Position numbers and translations under genes: made by a program. Below, piece by piece: positions 1 through 11,200 of a DNA stretch of 64,000 bases (the first letter of the stretch is position 1; the number at the start of each line of letters is the position of its first letter). The stretch comes from Anthoceros angustus (lineage: Eukaryota; Streptophyta; Anthocerotopsida; Anthocerotales; Anthocerotaceae). The DNA lies in contig MU008193.1 in the NCBI GenBank assembly GCA_010909165.1, forward strand, positions 543,127 through 607,126. The letters are read 5' to 3'. Under the pieces are notes generated by a model. The model saw only the letters and a list, made by a program, of their open reading frames with translations, searched no databases and was not told the DNA's origin.

Positions 1-1172
1 GTGTTTCGCGTCCCAATGCTCGTGCCATAGATTTTGCGTAAGTATGTACATACATACGTACCTAGGTACAAGAAGAATAGTCCACATGGACGGAACAACT
101 TGTACCATGGTGTGCCTAACCTACTTGCACCAAGGGCATCCACTCCCTCCAGGCACCCCATCTACGTACCGATCTAAGCGCTGGACGCTTAACAATGGTG
201 TTCTTATAAAATGTTTGTCCACTTAGCCTAAGCCGTTTTTGGACACACGTATGATATACAGGGTGTCATTTTGACCCCGTCCCAAGCTCGGTCTCGGTCC
301 CGGCATGTGTTAAAAAAAACATGGAACCGGAGGTTCTTCAAGAGTCCGGTCCTCACCCTCGGTTCCCTATTACCCTTGGGGACCGAAGGTTCATAAAAGG
401 TTCGGTTTAAAATTAATAAATTACTTAATTTTATATCTAAGGATTTATATTTATTATGGACACATGGATATCTTATCATGGACGCAATTTACAGTCTGCC
501 GGTTGGGCTGCAGTCTGCGGACTCCGCAGTCTGCAGTCTTTTATATTATTATTTATAAATTATTTATTTAATATTTATTATATTTAATGACCATGGGTCG
601 CAAAAAGGCACGGTCCCTGCTCGGTCCGGGACCGAGCGTAGCCAGGCTAGGCGGTCCCGGGGACTGAGCTAGTACTCGGTCAAAATGTATACCATTGGTA
701 TACACAGACGGTTCGAATCTGGCTGCCGTGTTTCCACGACAGACGTACCGACATTCATGCTGAGCGAGCAGGGGGTCGTCGTGACAGGGCCCAATGGCCC
801 GTGTTTGGAGGACGAGACATGAGCCCCCCGGTTTGAGTGGTAAATTATAAGACAGTAGCGAAAGAGTAGGTAAGGAGGTAAGTGGAGAGCGCAAGAGCCC
901 GACACAAGCTACAGAAAAGTGCGGTGGTCAGAAGCTATTATCGGATGTGAAGAACCAGGTGATGGAGGAAAAGTCGGCCGAAAAAATGTCACCCTGCCGA
1001 GCAGAAGCAGCCACGGTAGGCAAGGGCCTTCCGCCTCTGGTGGAGATGAATTGAGCTGATGTGGCCGCCCCCAACAATCTGAAAGCACAGATTGGGTGAG
1101 TTAGAGCCCTAGGTAGACAAACGATTCTCGTTAGAGGCAGAGGAAAAAGTGCCTGAAGGGAGGTGGTGAAGC
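1..1172. other. Intergenic stretch without a recognisable gene
   Basis: No reading frame here has recognisable domains. The stretch mixes AT-rich DNA (around 545-590) with GC-rich patches rich in CGGTCC and GGACCG words (around 275-400 and 595-665), plus a cluster of CAGTCTGC words near 495-540. These look like remnants of old repeats, but I cannot assign them to a family. Confidence 0.4.
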
Positions 1173-2265
1173 TTACGAAGAGCCGGAGAAGGCGTGGATG
1201 CGGTAGAGCTGCCAGGGCCAATCCCGCGGACCGAGAGAGTAGGAGGCCACCAGTTGTCCCTCCGCCTTCCAGCCGAAGGGCCCGGAAACGGTCCAGGTGA
1301 TGGAGGCAGAGCGAATGGTGATGGAGCCCAGGTGCGTGCCGCCGGGGAGGTCGAACAGGGCTCCTGCTCCCGCCGTGAATTCCCAGCTGCCCTGGTTGAA
1401 GGTCCAGTTGGTGAAGCCGGCGGCGAAGACGGCCTGCAAGAAGCGCGAGTCACGGGACACCTCCACCGGCAGGCCGATGGTGGCGGGGGGCAGCGGGTCC
1501 TGCGTGAAGAGGGTGTAGGTGGCCTGGAAGGGCACCACCACCGTCTCGGAGGCCTTGCAGGTCCGGTTGGGGTGCGCTCCTCCGGTGCCGTTGGCCAGGA
1601 CGTAGGAGTAGGAGCCGAAGGAGGTGAGGAAGTTGTGGAACGTGATCTGGACGAGCTGGCTGGGGATGCTGTCGGGATCCGTGTTGTTGACGAAATACAC
1701 CACCTCTCCTGCGGGCATTGAAGGCGAGCAAGAGCATGAGGCACATCACTGGGGCCCGGGCCCGGGCCCGAGGGAATTCCGTGTCTGCGCGTGCGTACCT
1801 GAGACGACGACGTACACCTGCCCCGATTCCACCAGGTCCTCCGCGGTGTTGAGGATGGACCACTGGCCCGTGATGTTGACGCTGGTGTCGTTGTAGGCGT
1901 AGGTGTAGTTCCCTAGCAGTGCGGAGGTGTTGTGCGCATCCACCAAGAGTGCGAAGGAGCTGATCAAATCCCAGTGGCCGTGGAGGCAGCGGAACGTGCG
2001 GGAAGCGGCGCGCGTGACCGTCACCAGAGCCACACTGCAGCAACGCACGTCCAAACAAAGCAGCCTCAGCGAGGGCCGCGGTGAGAGTCCAGGCCAGGAG
2101 CAGCTGCCTGGCAGCACATTGCAGTGCGCACCTGTTTCCCACGGGAGGCGTGATGTCCGTGAGGTTGAGCGGGGGGGACTGGGACTGGGACTGGGACTGG
2201 CCCTGGCCCTGGCCCTGGGCGAGGGCCAGCATAGTCGCGAGCAAGAGCAGGGCCTTGAGCTTCAT
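1173..2265 (-). CDS. Secreted N-glycosylated protein of unknown family, three exons
   Basis: I read three exons on the minus strand: 2265-2132, 2034-1799 and 1708-1173, giving about 301 residues. Donors are CAG/GTGCGC and CAG/GTACGC; acceptors are CTGCAG and CCGCAG; splice phases match at both joins. The start at 2265 was chosen because it opens a clear signal peptide (MKLKALLLLATMLALAQG), followed by a low-complexity Gln-Gly then Gln-Ser run. The mature part is rich in Asn-X-Ser/Thr sequons (for example NTS, NYT, NDTS, NIT, NRT, NWT) and alternating beta-type segments, so it is probably secreted and heavily glycosylated. I do not recognise a family. Dirigent-like and lectin-like barrels were considered, but no diagnostic motif was seen. 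No disruption is visible, so the gene looks functional. Confidence 0.72.
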
Positions 2266-2574
2266 CCTGCTACCACTGTTTCCCGTGAACGTGGCTTCCC
2301 AATCCAGCGCTACCGCGCGCCTGCCTCTGGAGATGATCCTCCTTCGAGCAAACTTGAAGCCAGAAGCTGAAGCTGAATTGCGCAAGGCAAGGGAATGTGG
2401 ATGAATCGATAACCCGTGTTCCGTCTGCCTCTTCCCGATTGCAATGCGCGTAATCATGCCCTAGCGCAATGAGGCCCGCAGCAGGCGTATTTGCAGGCAG
2501 CGATGCACGCGGCGCTGCAATGCGGGAGGTGAAAGCAGCAGGCGCCAGGTCAAGGAAAAAACGACACCATACTG

Positions 2575-2669
2575 TAGGCTAGGCTAGGCTAGGCTTGGCT
2601 AGGCTAGGCTAGGCTAGGCTAGGCTAGGCTAGGCTAGGCTAGGCTAGGCTAGGCTAGGCTAGGCTAGGC
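2575..2669. repeat. AGGCT pentanucleotide microsatellite
   Basis: About 19 consecutive TAGGC/AGGCT units with a single interruption (TTGGC). It lies about 310 bp upstream of the start codon of the secreted-protein gene. Confidence 0.95.
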
Positions 2670-4435
2670 GTTAACAATGTCTCTCCAGCCCTGGGTCCAT
2701 TCGTGCGCAGGCGCAGAGCGGGCAGCCGTTTGCCCTGCCCGTCCGTCAAGAAACATCGTTCACATGAATAACGGCACCAAACCAAATTTCCAAATCCAGC
2801 AAATATGACAAATAATGTATGTACTTTCCACAAAGCTGTGGGGCCTGCGCCTACGGCCTGCCTAGCGGGCGGGCCCCGCGGCTCCGCCGGAGCCGGAGGC
2901 GGAGCCTGACCGGCCACCGACTACGCCGGACCTTCCCTGGACCCAAACCGTAGGCGTAGGCTATGTAAGCATGTTGTTGTCCAGCGACCCCAGTGCCAGC
3001 GGGGCAGCGTGGCACCACCCGAACCCGGACCCGAACCCGGTCCCTCGAAACCCATCGTGGAATACCCTTTCTCTACCCTGTACAGTTCATACATACACTG
3101 TACCTATTTTTGTTGTGTAGGTACCGGCGGGTTGACCTGCTTGGCTGCTCCTTTCCCAATTCCCAATTCCCAATTCCCAACTCCCAACTCCCAATTCCCA
3201 ACGCTAAATTATGAACGTGACCGTCCCGTGGAGCTATGAGTAGCGCCATGTCTGCTCCCCCTTCACCTACTCCACATGAAAAGGGTTTAGGTACACGGGG
3301 GCCCGGTTGAGAACTTCAGGCCCCTGCGGGTTTTTTGCGGCTCCATACATATAATCTCGCCTGTGGGAAATTTCAGCTCGGTATGATCGAAAGGCCACAG
3401 GCATAGCGAGTCGCGACCATACAGGCTGGCATGGACCCGTCCATGTGGACACATTTGGCTAGCAGGCTGCAGCTCGCACTACTTGGATCCTTGGATAAGG
3501 AAGTAGTACCCTCCATGGACTCCCGCTGCTCAACATGCCCCTTCGACTACCAAAAACGCTCTCACTATCTCCAGGCCTCCGAGTCCCGACTTGCAACACA
3601 CGGCTCCCTAGGCCTTTCCGACACCTCCAACAGCCTTACAACATGCGATAACTAGCAACCTACCCTATTCCCCACCGGTGATCCTATTTAAGCTTATATT
3701 ACTTTAGCATTGATTCATATTATAATAAAATATTAAAATTTTAGTCTAATTCTTCTCCAAGATATTATGCCTACGCGAAAGAAAAGAAATAGATGACTTA
3801 TCACTCAATTGGGATAGATACATTGGATTTGGGAAAAAGTATTTCAACTAGTTTAATCCCGGACTAACTGGAAATATGACATGTAATTTTTCAAGATATT
3901 GAAATCACTGTCCTGTAATTTTGAGAATTTTGAATCTATTCTTTTTTTTAATTTAGAAAATTGTGTCAATTAGAGAGATAAATCTGATAATTAAATTTTT
4001 AATTATTTATTATAAGTGTTTCCTATTTATTCCTTTACACTTGAAAAGGAAGTAAACTTGCAATAAGGTTATAGGAGGGGTTTTCATTTCAAGGGGTGCA
4101 ATTATGGATCACCGACTCTACATATATATGTACCTAGTTGTCTTATTAAGTCAAGAGTACATGTTATTAATAGGCGAGATGGGAAATCCCATCTACCCCT
4201 AATTGTCTTATTAAGAAGGTTTCCACTCAAGATATTGTTGCTTCAGGAGGACGTTTTTTGCTTCGGGAGGACGTTTTTTACAGCTTTATAAGTTGACTTA
4301 CACAAGAGTTCGAGAACAGAAGGCTGGTTATTATTCAGGGTTTCCTTTCTAGCAATTAGGGATGGTACTTCCATTTGGGTCATGTGCATTCACAGAAGGT
4401 ACTTCAAACAAACGCCTTGGTACTATGGTTTTCAT
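2670..4435. other. Intergenic, no gene seen
   Basis: GC-rich to about 3660, then strongly AT-rich. GAACCCG words recur at about 3019-3045. Short open frames exist, but none has a domain, splice context or homology I can recognise. The AT-rich part (3700-4100) shows nothing definable. Confidence 0.4.
3153..3201. repeat. TTCCCAA heptamer tandem repeat
   Basis: About seven head-to-tail copies of a 7-bp unit (TTCCCAA, with TCCCAAC variants). Confidence 0.9.
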
Positions 4436-4439
4436 GTAT

Positions 4440-4550
4440 CTCCATCAATTGTTGGTCCTCTTTGTTCTGATTGTATATGTGGTAAACATCGACAGAAGGG
4501 TTTTCCTGTTCATCCTAAGTCTTGGGTTTCCGTGCTATTTGATGAAATAT
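4440..4550 (+). pseudogene. Copia gag-pre-integrase remnant
   Basis: The plus-strand frame reads CSDCICGKHRQKGFP. This matches the Cys-x2-Cys-x-Cys-Gly-Lys zinc-binding signature at the start of Copia integrases. Only about 35 codons survive, it lies outside the LTR described below, and it belongs to a different, older element. Confidence 0.5.
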
Positions 4551-4613
4551 ATGTAGTTTAGGGCACTATTCATTAGGGCACCTTTACTTAAACATTAGTT
4601 TCCATCTAGGGCA

Positions 4614-4798
4614 TTAAGTAGTTATTTAATTAGTTGCTCTAGGTAGTTAGTTGTTATATTAGTTGCAACTACCTAGTGGTTACAACAACTTATGGTTGTA
4701 ACCACCTAACCACCTAGCCTATAAAAAGGCTTGTACTCTTTACTCTTAATCTAATTGTATTGTAGCACTTTGTGCCTAAGAGCTATTGATTCTCATCA
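4614..4798 (+). repeat. 5' LTR of the Copia element
   Basis: Matches 35600-35808 almost base for base. It ends in TTCTCATCA just before the primer-binding site and contains a TATA box (CTATAAAAAG, 4719-4728) that probably drives the element. The upstream edge is where similarity to the 3' copy begins; the true start may lie further left. Confidence 0.8.
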
Positions 4799-4810
4799 TG
4801 GTATCACAGC
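4799..4810 (+). promoter_or_regulatory. Primer-binding site, initiator-Met tRNA type
   Basis: TGGTATCACAGC begins immediately after the LTR end and differs by one base from the TGGTATCAGAGC sequence used by many plant Copia elements to prime from tRNA-iMet. Confidence 0.85.
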
Positions 4811-5041
4811 AAGAAGCTCTCTATGCTTGAGCTCTACACTCCCTTCTGCCCAATGCTACTCTAGCTTCCTTCTATTGCTAATTATGCATCGTGGAGACTT
4901 CATTTTGGGCAGCAATCGAGTGTAGCATCAAGTGTTCTAAGGATGTACAATTTATGCATCCATCTCCTGTTCGCTCTCAATGGATTCTTTAAATTCTAGC
5001 GAACATGGAAGAAGGTAGAAAGTTAAGACACAGAGAAGGAG

Positions 5042-5531
5042 GAGGAAACAACAAAACTTCATAGAAGTATCATCAGAGGAATTTGATACTATCTCCCCTA
5101 TTGAACATGATATGCTTGAAGTCCATGTTGGTAACGTTATATTTGCTCTTCTCTCTGAGTCTGAGCACAAAGCAAAGTCCATCACCCTAGCTAGAAGAAC
5201 TTTGCTTTCAACATTTAGTCTTTATCAAATAGGATGTATTGAGTCTGCAATTATTCAATTCATCAACAAAAAGACTACAACTTTCTTCCCAAATCCAGAC
5301 AAACTACAGAAAACACTCAACTCCATTAGATCAGAAGCTATTCAAATATATACTTCTACTGCTGAGAGATTGAATTATCTTCCCCAAGAGATACATTTAA
5401 TCTCTACAGCTGTTGAGAAACTAACTATTAAAGAAGTTGATACTTCTGACCTTTCTGTCTGGAGCAATACATATTTGCAAAAGAACAATGAAGAAAATGC
5501 GACGTGCTCACGCCACTCCCAAAGTTATTAA
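5042..5531 (+). CDS. Unassigned ORF in the Copia leader, upstream of gag
   Basis: An open frame of up to about 163 codons (139 from the ATG at 5112) lies between the primer-binding site and Gag. It contains many Ser/Thr/Lys residues and no motif I can place. Copia elements normally begin directly with Gag, so this may be captured sequence, a leader ORF or a remnant of another repeat. Pieces of it (5378-5407) recur at 6141-6170, so it belonged to the element before the later scrambling. The downstream end runs into stops just before Gag. Confidence 0.4.
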
Positions 5532-5588
5532 GAGGACTCTGCGACAAGCATGATCCAGCTATCTTCATTGATATTGAACATCACCGCA

Positions 5589-7573
5589 ATGTCCGAGGAG
5601 CAAGTAATTGAAGTTACAAATTCGACGCCAAAACTTAAAAATGGCTTGGCAAGAAAGAGCCAAATGGGAAGAAGAGTGGAAAAGAAAGACTTCTGACTCT
5701 GCACATACAACTGTGGTTCATGGAGAAGGCTTCAAGGAGAAAGATAGATTTAATGGAAAAGGATATGACGTTTGGCAAATACGTGCCAAAGGAGTACTGT
5801 GACAACGTGACTTATGGGATATCGTTAGCGGTGATATTGATTGTCCCCTCTGGAATCAGGATTCTAAAGAAAAATGGGACATCAAGGATCAGAAGGCTCA
5901 AGAGATCATCATAAGTGGACTTACCGAATCAATGGTCCGACAAGTCTCGGAAGCAGATACCTCCAAGGAAATATGGGACCGTCTTGCTCAAATATATGCT
6001 TCAAATGATGTGATGAGCATATTGACGGCCACTCGAAATTTTCAGAATCTCAAGATGAGAGAAAACGATTCCATTGAGAGCCATATTAGTACTTTTAGAT
6101 TGGCTAATACAGAGGACTCACAAGCATGATCCAAATTTATCTTCCCCAAGAGATACATTTAATCTCTTATCTTTTATCTTCATTGATATTGAACATCACC
6201 GCAATGTCCGAGGAGCAAGTAATTGTGAAGTTACAAATTCGACGCCAAAACTGCTCAAATATATGCTTCAAATGATGTGATGAGCATATTGACGGCCACT
6301 CCCAAAGTTATTAAGAGGACTCCAGCCATTGTCACGACACTCGCTCCACCGCATGCAAGTGATGTTCACCGGAAGAGGCGAGGTAGAGGCCGAGGTCATG
6401 CGCGTAAGACCCAACACCTCTTGCCCATATATCAACTCCCTCATAGAGAATCTACATCTTCTTCAACCGCAAAAGGCAAAAAGAAGATTGGAGTTATTTG
6501 TAATTGGTGCGTAATACAATCATATGGAGAAGGATCGCAACAAGAAGAAGAATGGCGAGCCTAGAAAGGAGGCCGCACCTGGAGCACATGTTGCTGTGAA
6601 GAAACCATCTTCCTCAACACCATCAGCTCTCACTGTATGCTTGGCATCATCAAAGCCAACAAAGCCATATTGGTACTTGGACAGTGGAGCTACATCACAC
6701 ATCTGTCACAACAGAAACTCTTTTGAGTCCTATTCGCCAGTTACAGGACACCAGACTGTCCTACTGGGCGATGACCACAACCTCCCCATCTCTGGTGTAG
6801 GTTCCGTCATTCTCAGATGTTCTTCAGGCCAAGTTCTCTCTCTCTCTCTCATGTCCTTCATGTACCATCCATGTGTAAAAACTTAGTGTTTGCTGCTAGC
6901 TTATGTTTAGAACATAGTATGCAAGTCATTTTAAACGCAGATAGTTGTCTTATCTTTTATCTTCCGAGTAAGTCCCATACCATCCGCCGTGCACTTTAGA
7001 GGACGGATTATATAAACTGTCTGTCCAAGTGGGTTTCTTACATGATAAGATACATGTAGCTTCCCAAAATTCTGCAACATCCTCCAACACCATACTTTGG
7101 CATTGTCGTTTAGGTCATCCTAACAGCCAAAAACTCGTTCAAATGTCTAAGGGAAATCTCTATAGAAGTCCTTCCTTTTCCATGATAGAACCACTATCCT
7201 GGTGTGAAGCCGTGTCGTAACCAAAAGACATCACGCTCCCTTCCAAAATAACTCTCCACAGCGGGCTATATCACCCCTTGAGTTAGTTCACACAGACATT
7301 TGCGGCCCAGTTTCTGCACCATCCTTTAGTGGTTGTAGATACTTCCTTACTTTCATTGATGATTTCTCCCGTTTTACCTCAACATATATCCTTAAGCACA
7401 AAAGTGAAGCTTTTCAGTACTTTAAGGACTACATGATGTGGGCGGAGAGACTTACAGACAAGAAACTCAAGACCCTCCGTTCCGACAATGGCGAAGTTTA
7501 CTTCACATGCTTTTACCGATTTTTGTCGAGCTCAAGGCATTGCTCAACAACTCACAGCTATATATACGCCTCA
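5589..7573 (+). pseudogene. Copia gag-protease-integrase, copy A (broken)
   Basis: The Gag core (5730-6125) has the UBN2/DUF4219-type blocks GYDVWQIRAK, LWDIVSGD, KEIWDRLAQIY and LKMRENDSIESHI. A scrambled patch at 6126-6302 interrupts it. Next come an Arg-Gly-rich stretch, a damaged zinc knuckle, the retropepsin motif WYLDSGATSHIC near 6670, and GAG-pre-integrase LWHCRLGHP near 7095. The integrase starts with HTDICGP near 7290 and RSDNGE near 7480. The frame breaks many times. At about 7573 the integrase switches abruptly back into Gag sequence, which begins copy B. Confidence 0.8.
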
Positions 7574-9300
7574 AAAAATGGCTTGGTGAAGAAAGAGCCA
7601 AATGGGAAGAAGAGTGGAAAAGAAAGACTTCGACTACTGCACATACAACGTGGTTCATGGAGAAGGCTTCAAGGAGAAAGATAGATTTAATGGAAAAGGA
7701 TATGGCGTTTGGCAAATACGTGCCAAAGAATCTTGTGACAACGTGACTTATGGGATATCGTTAGCGGTGATATTGATTGTCCCCTCTCGAATCGATTCTA
7801 AAGAAAAATGGGACATCAAGGATCAAGGCTCAAGAGATCATCATAAGTGGACTTATCGAATCAATGGTCCGACAAGTCTCGGAAGCAGATACCTCCAAGG
7901 AAATATGGGACCGTCTTGCTCAAATATATGCTTCAAATGATGTGATGAGCATATTGACCACTCAGAATCTCAAGATGAGAGAAAACGATTCCATTGAGAG
8001 CCATATTAGTACTTTTAGATTGGCTAATACAGGAGGACTCCAGCCATTGTCACGACACTCGCTCCACCAGACAGCAAGTGATGTTCACTGGAAGAGGCAG
8101 AGGTAGAGGCCGAGGCTGCGGCCAAGGCAGAAGACCCAACACCTCTTGCCCATATATCAACTCCCCTCATAGAGAATCTACATCTTCTTCAACGCCTGCA
8201 AAAGGCAAAAAGAAGATTGGAGTTATTTGTAATTGGTGCAGAATACCGAATCATATGGAGAAGGACTGCAACAAGAAGAAGAATGGCGAGCCTAGAAAGG
8301 AGGCCGCACCTGGAGCACATGTTGCTGTGAAGAAACCATCTTCCTCAACACCATCAGCTCTCACTGTATGCTTGGCATCATCAAAGCCAACAAAGCCATA
8401 TTGGTACTTGGACAGTGGAGCTACATCACACATCTGTCACAACAGAAACTCTTTTGAGTCCTATTCGACAGGACACCGTGCCCATCGGCGATGACCACAA
8501 CCTCCCCATCTCTGGTGTAGGTTCCGTCATTCTCAGATGTTCTTCAGGCCAAGTTCTCTCTCTCTTTCATGTCCTTCATGTACCATCCATGTGTAAAAAC
8601 TTAGTGTCTGCTGCTAGCTTATGTTTAGAACATAGTATGCCAGTCATTTTAAACGCAGATAGTTGTCTTATCTTTTATCTTCTGAGTAAGTCCCATACCA
8701 TCTGCTCAGGCACTTTAGAGGACGGATTATATAAACTGTCTGTCCAAGTGGGTTTCTTACATGATAAGATACATGTAGCTTCCCAAAATTCTGCAACATC
8801 CTCCAACACCATACTTTGGCATTGTCGTTTAGGTCATCCTAACAGCCAAAAACTCGTTCAAATGTCTAAGGGAAATCTCTATAGAAGTCCTTCCTTTTCC
8901 ATGATAGAACCACTATCCTGGTGTGAAGCCGTGTCGTAACCAAAAGACATCACGCTCCCTTCCAAAATAACTCTCCACAGCGGGCTATATCACCCCTTGA
9001 GTTAGTTCACAGACATTTAGGATTTACACCATCCTTTAGTGGTTGTAGATACTTCCTTACTTTCATTGATGATTTCTCCCGTTTTACCTCAACATATATC
9101 CTTAAGCACAAAAGTGAAGCTTTTCAGTACTTTAAGGACTACATGATGTGGGTGGAGAGACTTACAGACAAGAAACTCAAGACCCTCCGTTCCGACAATG
9201 GCGGCGAGTTTACTTCACATGCTTTTACTGATTTTTGTCGAGCTCAAGGCATTGCTCAACAACTCACAGTTATATATACGCCTCAGCAAAATGGCGTAGC
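5638..9300 (+). repeat. 1.9 kb internal tandem duplication in the Copia element
   Basis: The unit 5638-7573 is repeated as 7574 to about 9300. The junction joins integrase coding DNA to Gag at a shared AAAATGGC: CTTAAAAATGGCTTGG at the unit start, CAGCAAAATGGCGTAG in intact integrase, and a hybrid CTCAAAAAATGGCTTGG at the junction. This fits a microhomology-mediated duplication. Confidence 0.85.
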
Positions 9301-9640
9301 AGAAAATAAGAACTTACGTCTTCAAGAGATCACAGGTTGCTTGCTCTCCCAAGCCAAATTAACCAAATCATAGTGGGCAGAAGCAATGCTTACAACAACA
9401 TATCTCATTGATCGAATGCCAACCTCTGCGGTTAAAGGGATGACACCTTATGAAGCATTCACCGACAGAAAGCCTTCTATAGATCATCTTCGGATTTTTG
9501 GCTGTACCGCTTATGTTTTTATTCCTAAAGCACAGCGCAAGAAACTAGATAATAAGGCTGCCAAGTATACTTTTATTGGCTATACTGAAGGCATCAAAGG
9601 ATACAAATTATTTGATCCTTTACAAAGAGACTAATATACG
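7574..9640 (+). pseudogene. Copia gag-protease-integrase, copy B
   Basis: A second copy of the Gag to integrase region, better preserved than copy A. The zinc knuckle CNWCRIPNHMEKDC (near 8235) keeps the C-x2-C-x4-H-x4-C pattern. The protease WYLDSGATSHIC is near 8405 and the pre-integrase block near 8820. The integrase core shows RSDNGGEF (near 9195) and QQNGVAE (near 9290), then continues past the point where copy A stops, through the block FGCTAYVFIP (near 9500). Stops and frameshifts remain, for example a stop after QAKLTKS near 9372. Confidence 0.82.
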
Positions 9641-11104
9641 CTCAGAGCGTTACTTTTCATGAGTCTCCAATACTATCTTCTTCAGTGGATTCTCCTGTTT
9701 TCGTTCCTGATGATAATCATCTGCCTTCGTCGTTTGATAATGACGGATTTATTTCCCTACATTACTCCCCTTCCTCTCCTTCGATTGAACCTATACTGTA
9801 GGAGGAGGAGGAGCCACCTTCTCCAAGACGACCCACTACTCCAGATCCAGATATGGAAATTCCTTAACACCTTGAAGATCTTCCTGACAATGAACTTTCC
9901 AAGCCTGAATATCTGGATGAAGATGAGCCGGTTCCTCCTATACATGAACCAGCTCCTGAACAAGAAGAGAACACTTCAGAACAAGTCGTCAACGAAGATG
10001 TACAACCTGCACCAAGGTACAACCTAAGAACCAGACCTGCTGTCTCTGGGCTTGCAGGATGGAATGAGCCACCTCTAGGATACCTTACTACTTTTGATGA
10101 TCCCTCCTCACCTTTCTCCCATTTCCATCAAGCTGTTTACAAAGCCACAGTTGATCCTGAAGAGCCACTAACCTTGAAACAAGCCTTTTCCTCTCGTGAG
10201 AAAGACTTATGGAAAGCCGCAGTGGACTCTTAGTATGACTCCCTAGTTAAGAACTCCACATGGGAATAAGTCAAACCACTCAAAGGGAGAAAAATAGTTG
10301 GGAGCAAATGGGTATTCAAAATTGAACGCAAGGGTGATGGTTCCATTGAGAGATATAAGGCAAGACTAGTAGCCAGAGGTTTTACCCAAATACCGGGTTT
10401 AGATTACATACCCTGGGCTACTTATGCTCCAGTAGCAAAATCCATCTTAATGGATTTTGCTACTGGAGCATAAGTAGCCTCTTTAAGAATGATAATTATC
10501 TTGACCGCTCAACATGATTTACACCTTCACATGATGGACGTCAAAACTGCTTACTTGCATGGACGCATTCAAGAAGAAATATACATGAGACAACCTGAGG
10601 GTTATGAGGTCAAAGGCAAAGAAGATATGGTATGTAGGCTAATCAAAGGTCTCTATGGCCTAAAGCAATCTAGAAAGGAATGGAACAAGGATATACATGA
10701 CAAGCTTATCAAGTATGGCTTTATCCAAAGCAAAGCTGATGCAAGTATGTATATCTTAAAGTTAAAACATCATACACTTTACCTCTTACTTTATGTGGAT
10801 GACTTATTCTTAGCATCATCTTCACTCTCCCACTTAGCTGAAGTTAAAGCTTGGTTAAGAAGTCACAATGAAATGACAGACTTGGGAGAGCTAACCTATG
10901 CCCTTGGCGTCAATGTTATAAGGGATAGAGGTAATAAATCCATCAGCCTAGTTCAAACAAAATATATAAAAGAAAGTTTAGACAAGTTTGGACTTGAAGA
11001 CGCTAAACATGCTGCCGGACACCATTCCCTAGTGGCACAAGGCTCACTTCTAACATGAGCACTAAGACAAATGCTGAAAAAGGAAGAAATGTCAGCAGTA
11101 CCAT
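9640..11104 (+). pseudogene. Copia linker and reverse transcriptase (RVT_2), interrupted
   Basis: An acidic, Pro/Glu-rich linker (9650-10020) is followed by the RVT_2 domain. Blocks seen are TWE...[33 protein letters not shown] (catalytic Asp, near 10535), GLYGLKQS, and the YVDD catalytic motif near 10795. There are in-frame stops near 10234 and 10267, and a palindromic insertion at 10416-10479. RT coding stops at 11104, where E1 is inserted. The remaining fingers/RNase H part resumes at 33166. Confidence 0.88.
10416..10479. repeat. Perfect 29-bp fold-back palindrome inside RT
   Basis: The arms 10416-10444 and 10451-10479 are exact reverse complements with a 6-base loop (TCTTAA). The RT reading frame needs only the left arm, so the right arm is extra sequence copied in inverted orientation. 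Confidence 0.95.
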
Positions 11105-11108
11105 AGAC

Positions 11109-11200
11109 AACATGCTATTTAGTGAAGGGCGTGATTATTCAACATGAGGGTTTTCTGCTTTTTATCTGCCGAAGGGGGTTTTTGATGGGTGTTGAATCCG
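11109..11200 (+). repeat. E1 left TIR and subterminal iterons
   Basis: After the AACATGCTATT terminus come GTGAAGGG at about 11121, GAGGGTTTTC at about 11145 and GAAGGGGGTTT at about 11174, all in the same direction. The last is followed by TTGATGGG, which is also conserved at the left ends of E2 and E3. These are likely transposase-binding sites. Confidence 0.8.

Noticed and set aside
669-735. Possible tRNA with a GGTTCGAATC T-loop
   Set aside because: The T-arm does not pair properly (A-G mismatch and G-U), and no acceptor, D-arm or anticodon stem could be folded around it.
1194-1721. Long plus-strand open frame opposite the secreted-protein gene
   Set aside because: It is the mirror of a GC-rich coding exon on the minus strand, which has a signal peptide, splice sites and glycosylation motifs. 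The plus-strand frame has none.
2654-2917. 87-codon minus-strand frame as a gene
   Set aside because: It begins in the AGGCT repeat flank, has no motif and no splice or promoter context.
4565-4569. CTATT as the Copia target-site duplication (CTATT also follows the 3' LTR)
   Set aside because: It would make the LTR start CATTAG instead of TG, and the two LTRs do not match over 4570-4613. A five-base match is likely chance.
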